Origin: Bradyrhizobiaceae bacterium
GTDB taxonomy: Bacteria; Pseudomonadota; Alphaproteobacteria; Rhizobiales; Xanthobacteraceae
Length of the DNA stretch: 9,115 nucleotides
Direction of reading: 5' to 3'
Assembly (NCBI GenBank): GCA_016793685.1
Contig: JAEULX010000275.1
Coordinates: 1 to 9,115, forward strand
Shown here: positions 5,728 through 9,115 of the stretch, piece after piece
Numbering within the stretch: the stretch's first letter is position 1
Layout of the letters: the number at the start of each line of letters is the position of its first letter
Program-made: the position numbers and the translations under genes
The notes under the pieces: model-generated
Told to the model about the DNA's origin: nothing
The model's database searches: none
Seen by the model: the letters and a program-made list of their open reading frames with translations, nothing else

Positions 5728-7935
5728 ATGGCGCGCGATCCGACCATCGTCATTCCGGGACGGCTGGTGAGGCCCGACCCGGACTCCGCCGCCGCGGTTC
5801 CCGATGGCGAACCCGGGCCGCGCGGCGGCGCTGGGCGCCAGGCCGGCTGCGCCACCGGCGGCGCCAGCGGTCGTCCGCGGCTGCGAGCCGTCCTGGCGGC
5901 GCTCGCCGGCCTGCTCCTCGTGGCGTGCTCCGGCGCGGTGCTTTGGATCGCCGCGCTCGGTCCCGCGCCGGTTGGGGAGGGGCTCGCCTTCTCGACGGAG
6001 GTGCTCGACCGGAACGGGACGCTGCTGCGCGCCTACGCGACGGCGGAGGGGCGTTGGCGATTGCCGGTGCGGCCGGAGAACGTCGACCCGCGGTTCTTCG
6101 ATCTGCTGTTCGCGTATGAGGACAAGCGCTTCCCAAGCCATCGCGGCGTCGACCCGGCGGCGCTCGCGCGGGCGGCGGCGCAGTTCACGTCTCATGGGCG
6201 CATCGTGTCGGGCGCCTCGACCCTGACCATGCAGGTCGCGCGCCTGCTCGAGCCGCGCGCCGAGCGCTCGCTTCCCGCCAAGCTCAGGCAGATCGTGCGG
6301 GCGCTGCAGCTCGAGCAGCGGCTGAGCAAGGACGACATCTTAAAGCTTTACCTTAGCCTTGCGCCATATGGTGGCAATATAGAAGGAGTTCGCGCCGCTT
6401 CGCTTGTTTATTTCGGGCATGAGCCGCGGCGGCTCACCCTGGGCGAAGCCGCGCTCCTGGTCGCCCTGCCGCAGTCCCCCGAGGCGCGCCGGCCGGACCG
6501 CTTTCCCGCCGCCGCGCAGGCCGCGCGCGACCGCGTCCTCGACCGCGCCGTCGAGGCTGGCGTGGTCGAGCCGGCGGACGCCGCCCGCGCCAAGGCCGAA
6601 TCGGTTCCGCGCGCACGCCGGCCGATGTCGAAGCGCGCCCCGCACGCCGCCGACCGTGCCGTCGCCGAAGCGCCGGCGCGCCCCACCCATCGCCTGACCA
6701 TCGATGCCGGCTGGCAGGCGCGCCTCGAGGAGCTGGCGCGCGACCGCGCCCGCACAATCGGCCCCGGCGTCTCCGTGGCCATCCTCGCCGTCGACCACGC
6801 GACCGGCGAGGTGCTGGCGCGGGTCGGCTCGGCCGACTATTTCGACGAGCGGCGCGCCGGCCAGGTCGACATGACGACGGCCGTGCGGTCGCCCGGATCG
6901 ACCTTGAAGCCCTTCATCTATGGCCTTGGTTTCGAAGACGGATTCATCCATCCGGAAACCTTCATCGACGACCGGCCGATGCGGTACGGCGCGTATGCGC
7001 CGGAGAATTTCGATCTCTCCTACCAGGGCACCGTGTCGGCGCGCCGCGCGTTGCAGCTCTCGCTCAATGTGCCTGCCGTCCTCGTGCTCGACAAAGTCGG
7101 CGCGAGCCGGTTCAGCGCGCGGCTCGCCCCGGCCGGCGCGCGCCTTGTCCTGCCGGCGGGCGAACCGCCGGGGCTCGCCATCGGGCTGGGCGGCACGGGC
7201 GTCACGCTGGCCGATCTGGTCCGGCTTTATGCCGGGCTTGCCCGTCTCGGGACGACCGTCGCATTGACCGAAACGCAAGCAGGGTCGGCGGCGCTGCAGC
7301 CGAGCCGGCTCATGGAGCCGGTCGCCGCCTGGCAGGTCGGAAATGTGCTGCTGGGCGCGCCGCCCCCCGACAACGCCGCGGGCGGGCGCATCGCGTTCAA
7401 GACGGGCACGAGCTACGGCTATCGCGACGCCTGGGCGATCGGTTTCGACGGCGCGCATACGATCGGCGTCTGGGTCGGCCGCCCCGACGGCGCGCCGGTG
7501 CCGGGCATCCTCGGGCGAACCACGGCGGCGCCCATCCTGTTCGACGCATTTGCCCGCCTGGGCACGCCGGTCGCGCCGCTGCCGCCGGCGCCGAGAGGCG
7601 TCGTGTTCGCCGCGAACGGCAAGCTGCCGGCACCGCTGCGGCGGTTCCGGCCGAACGGCGTGCCGGCCGAGGACGCGGCCCCGCCGCTGCGCATCCTGTT
7701 TCCGCCGAACGGCGCGCAGCTCGATCTGGCCGGCGGAAGCGAGGCGTCGGCGCCGATCGCATTGAAAATTTCCGGCGGTCGTCTTCCCATCACCGTGCTG
7801 GTGAACGGCATGCCGCGCGCAACCCTGCGCGACCGGCAGACGGCGAGCGTCGCCCCGGACGGGGTCGGCTTCACGCGCCTGACCATCCTGGACGCGGCGG
7901 GCGCAACCGACAGCGTGCTCGTGCGCCTCCAATAG
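5728..7935 (+). CDS. pbpC: Penicillin-binding protein 1C, bifunctional peptidoglycan synthase
   Basis: This 735-residue class A PBP polymerises lipid II and should crosslink peptides in the periplasm, anchored by one membrane helix (about 52-77) after a Pro/Gly/Ala-rich cytoplasmic tail. Family GT51 motifs are present: EDKRFPSHRG with catalytic E131, GASTLTMQ (162-169), KLRQIVRALQLE (185-196) and LYLSLAPYGGNIEG (207-220). The transpeptidase has SPGSTLK with nucleophile S391 and K394, SLN (445-447) and KTGT (558-561). A BiPBP_C-type beta domain covers about 650-735. This domain and the RALQLE form identify class 1C rather than 1A or 1B. Length is close to E. coli PbpC (about 770). The ATG lies 30 bases after the macroglobulin stop, in the same frame, with only a distant GGAG (5707-5710), so translational coupling is likely. 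LVAC at 64-67 resembles a lipobox but sits inside the helix. Codons around 6340-6420 are unusually AT-rich. Confidence 0.96.
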   Translation: MARDPTIVIPGRLVRPDPDSAAAVPDGEPGPRGGAGRQAGCATGGASGRPRLRAVLAALAGLLLVACSGAVLWIAALGPAPVGEGLAFSTEVLDRNGTLLRAYATAEGRWRLPVRPENVDPRFFDLLFAYEDKRFPSHRGVDPAALARAAAQFTSHGRIVSGASTLTMQVARLLEPRAERSLPAKLRQIVRALQLEQRLSKDDILKLYLSLAPYGGNIEGVRAASLVYFGHEPRRLTLGEAALLVALPQSPEARRPDRFPAAAQAARDRVLDRAVEAGVVEPADAARAKAESVPRARRPMSKRAPHAADRAVAEAPARPTHRLTIDAGWQARLEELARDRARTIGPGVSVAILAVDHATGEVLARVGSADYFDERRAGQVDMTTAVRSPGSTLKPFIYGLGFEDGFIHPETFIDDRPMRYGAYAPENFDLSYQGTVSARRALQLSLNVPAVLVLDKVGASRFSARLAPAGARLVLPAGEPPGLAIGLGGTGVTLADLVRLYAGLARLGTTVALTETQAGSAALQPSRLMEPVAAWQVGNVLLGAPPPDNAAGGRIAFKTGTSYGYRDAWAIGFDGAHTIGVWVGRPDGAPVPGILGRTTAAPILFDAFARLGTPVAPLPPAPRGVVFAANGKLPAPLRRFRPNGVPAEDAAPPLRILFPPNGAQLDLAGGSEASAPIALKISGGRLPITVLVNGMPRATLRDRQTASVAPDGVGFTRLTILDAAGATDSVLVRLQ
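6340..6414 (+). other. AT-rich, rare-codon island inside pbpC
   Basis: Bases 6341-6390 contain 21 G or C of 50 (42%), while the surrounding gene is far richer. The codons include TTA, ATA, GGA, GTT and repeated CTT, which are scarce elsewhere in the window. The segment encodes the conserved glycosyltransferase stretch from about L205 to F229 (LKLYLSLAPYGGNIEGVRAA and following), so the protein is intact. The cause is unknown: possibly gene conversion from a lower-GC relative, a translational slow point, or an internal regulatory site. Confidence 0.6.
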
Positions 7936-7942
7936 GCCACGT

Positions 7943-7968
7943 TTTCCGTTCCCGTTGGCGGGCGGAAA
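7943..7968 (+). terminator. Weak candidate terminator hairpin after pbpC
   Basis: TTTCCG (7943-7948) pairs with CGGAAA (7963-7968), and CCCG (7951-7954) pairs with CGGG (7959-7962). There is a TT bulge on the left and a TTGG loop. It starts 8 bases after the pbpC stop, a typical terminator position, but the following bases are CGCATCGG with no U-tract. It may instead be a 3'-end stabilising stem. Confidence 0.25.
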
Positions 7969-8015
7969 CGCATCGGCGAGCCGCGATTTCTTGGCGCGAA
8001 TGCGCGACGTTATCT

Positions 8016-8027
8016 CCTGCCGGCAGG
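8016..8027. repeat. Perfect 12-base palindrome
   Basis: CCTGCCGGCAGG is a perfect inverted repeat with no spacer, 65 bases before the glycosyltransferase start codon. It could be an operator half-site pair for a dimeric regulator, or chance in GC-rich DNA. Confidence 0.25.
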
Positions 8028-8091
8028 CAGCGCCGTCGCCTTTCCCCGATGCACGGATTTCTCTATGGTCCGCCGGCTTTCTGAGCGGGAC

Positions 8092-9115
8092 ATGACAATG
8101 GCGTTGGTATCGGGTTCATCGAAACGCGGCCGCTCAGGCTTGGGCTTCGGGGCGCTGGTCGATTTTGCGACGAGATCGCATAAACATGCCGCCGCAACCC
8201 TCTTGCTCGTAAGCCTGATCGCGTTCTTGCCGGGGTTCTTCTACATCCCGCCGGTCGATCGCGACGAAGCGCGCTTCGCGCAGGCGACCAAGCAGATGAT
8301 CGAGACCGGCGACTACGTCGACATCCGCTTCCAGGAGGTGAGCCGCTACAAGAAGCCGGTCGGCATCTATTGGCTGCAGGCGGCTGCGGTGCATGTCGGC
8401 GAGGCGGTGGGCGTGCCGCGGGCGCTCACGCGCATCTGGCTCTACCGCATACCGTCGTTGCTGGGAGGGATCGCGGCGGTCCTGCTCACCTACTGGGCGG
8501 CGCTCGCCTTCGTGACGCCGCGCGCCGCGCTGCTTGCCGGTTTCATGATGGCGAGCTCGATGATGCTCGGAATCGAGGCGCGGCTCGCGACGACGGACGC
8601 GGTGCTCCTTGCCGCCATCACCGCCGCCATGGGCGCGCTCGGTCGCGCCTATCTCGCCGGGCGGGAAGCCTACGCCGAGCCTGGCCCACCGCTCGCCTTG
8701 CCGGCGATCTTCTGGACTGCCGTCGCGGCAGGGCTGCTGCTCAAGGGCCCGCTGATTCTGCTGTTTATCGCGCTTTCCTCCGGAACCCTCGCCGCGCTCG
8801 ACCGCTCAGCGCGTTTCTTGCTGCGCCTCAAACCTTTGCCCGGCATGGCGTGGACGCTGCTTCTCGTTCTTCCCTGGTATATCGCGATCATCGCGCGCAG
8901 CGGGTCGGCCTTCTTTTCCGATTCGCTCGGGGGCGATTTCCTCGCCAAGGTGGGCGGGGCGCAGGAAATGCATTGGGGCCCGCCGGGCTACTACCTCGCT
9001 TTTTTCTGGTTGATGTTTTTCCCGGCGGCGATGCTGGCGCCGCTGGCGGCGGGCGCGGTGTGGCAGGGACGGAACGAGCCCGGCGTCCGGTTTCTGCTCG
9101 CCTGGATCGTGCCGA
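8092..9115 (+). CDS. Family 39 (ArnT/PMT-like) membrane glycosyltransferase, 5' part
   Basis: The reading frame is open to the window edge and gives 341 residues; related proteins are usually about 550, so the C-terminal part is missing. It is an inner-membrane GT-C enzyme expected to transfer a sugar from a polyprenyl-phosphate donor to an envelope acceptor at the periplasmic face; donor and acceptor cannot be told. The first hydrophobic helix (about 34-53) is followed by the periplasmic-loop motif DRDEARFAQA, with the probable catalytic acid D58 next to E59. Then come RYKKPVGIYW (85-94), which matches the ArnT 'KPP..YW' region, ARLATTDAVLL (163-173) and GGAQEMHWGPPGYY (288-301). Several further helices are visible. 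Starts at 8065, 8092 and 8098 are all in frame. ATG 8092 was chosen for the weak GAG at 8083-8085, but 8098 is equally possible. The gene may be a separate transcription unit. It should not be named arnT without substrate evidence. Confidence 0.88.
   Translation, partial: MTMALVSGSSKRGRSGLGFGALVDFATRSHKHAAATLLLVSLIAFLPGFFYIPPVDRDEARFAQATKQMIETGDYVDIRFQEVSRYKKPVGIYWLQAAAVHVGEAVGVPRALTRIWLYRIPSLLGGIAAVLLTYWAALAFVTPRAALLAGFMMASSMMLGIEARLATTDAVLLAAITAAMGALGRAYLAGREAYAEPGPPLALPAIFWTAVAAGLLLKGPLILLFIALSSGTLAALDRSARFLLRLKPLPGMAWTLLLVLPWYIAIIARSGSAFFSDSLGGDFLAKVGGAQEMHWGPPGYYLAFFWLMFFPAAMLAPLAAGAVWQGRNEPGVRFLLAWIVP

Larger units (their letters stand above)
7936..8091. other. Intergenic gap between pbpC and the glycosyltransferase
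   Basis: These 156 bases hold no gene that I can support. They contain a bulged hairpin at 7943-7968 and a perfect 12-base palindrome CCTGCCGGCAGG at 8016-8027. I see no promoter with two well-spaced hexamers. The gap is wide enough for the downstream gene to have its own promoter. Confidence 0.6.

Noticed and set aside
8670..8948. A minus-strand ORF of 92 residues within the glycosyltransferase gene
   Set aside because: It lies wholly inside a well-supported membrane-protein gene on the other strand and has no family features or start signal.
1..9115. Search by eye for tRNA, rRNA, CRISPR, insertion sequences, attachment sites or toxin-antitoxin pairs
   Set aside because: No cloverleaf, direct-repeat array, transposase motif or terminal inverted repeats were seen. 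The two complete genes are intact and contiguous, and the third is open to the window edge.

Overview
The window is GC-rich DNA. Codon third positions are overwhelmingly G or C, and TTA, CTA and TCA codons are almost absent. It carries cell-envelope genes all on the plus strand. Codon style, gene order and protein architecture point to an alphaproteobacterium, probably of the Hyphomicrobiales (Rhizobiales) type. That placement is inferred from style and remembered family architecture, not from a search.

Layout: bases 1-105 may hold the last codons of an upstream plus-strand gene. Bases 106-468 are a gap containing one AT-rich patch with a TATAAT box, a strong imperfect hairpin and, just before the next gene, a clear GGAGG ribosome-binding site. 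Bases 469-5697 encode a complete 1742-residue secreted alpha-2-macroglobulin with the thioester motif CSEQ. Bases 5728-7935 encode a complete 735-residue penicillin-binding protein 1C (pbpC), starting 30 bases after the macroglobulin stop and almost certainly in the same operon. A 156-base gap with a weak hairpin and a perfect palindrome follows. From about 8092 to the window end runs the 5' part (341 residues) of a polytopic ArnT/PMT-like family 39 glycosyltransferase.

How the genes fit together: the macroglobulin-pbpC pair is a known conserved bacterial arrangement. The proposed role is that the macroglobulin traps foreign proteases entering a breached periplasm while PBP1C repairs the peptidoglycan. 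The downstream glycosyltransferase probably transfers a sugar from a polyprenyl-phosphate carrier to an envelope acceptor, so all three products act at or outside the inner membrane. I saw no RNA gene, mobile element, CRISPR array or phage feature. The locus is largely recognisable. The more unusual points are an AT-rich, rare-codon island inside pbpC, the helical N-terminal extension and lack of a lipid anchor in the macroglobulin, and the structured leader upstream of it.
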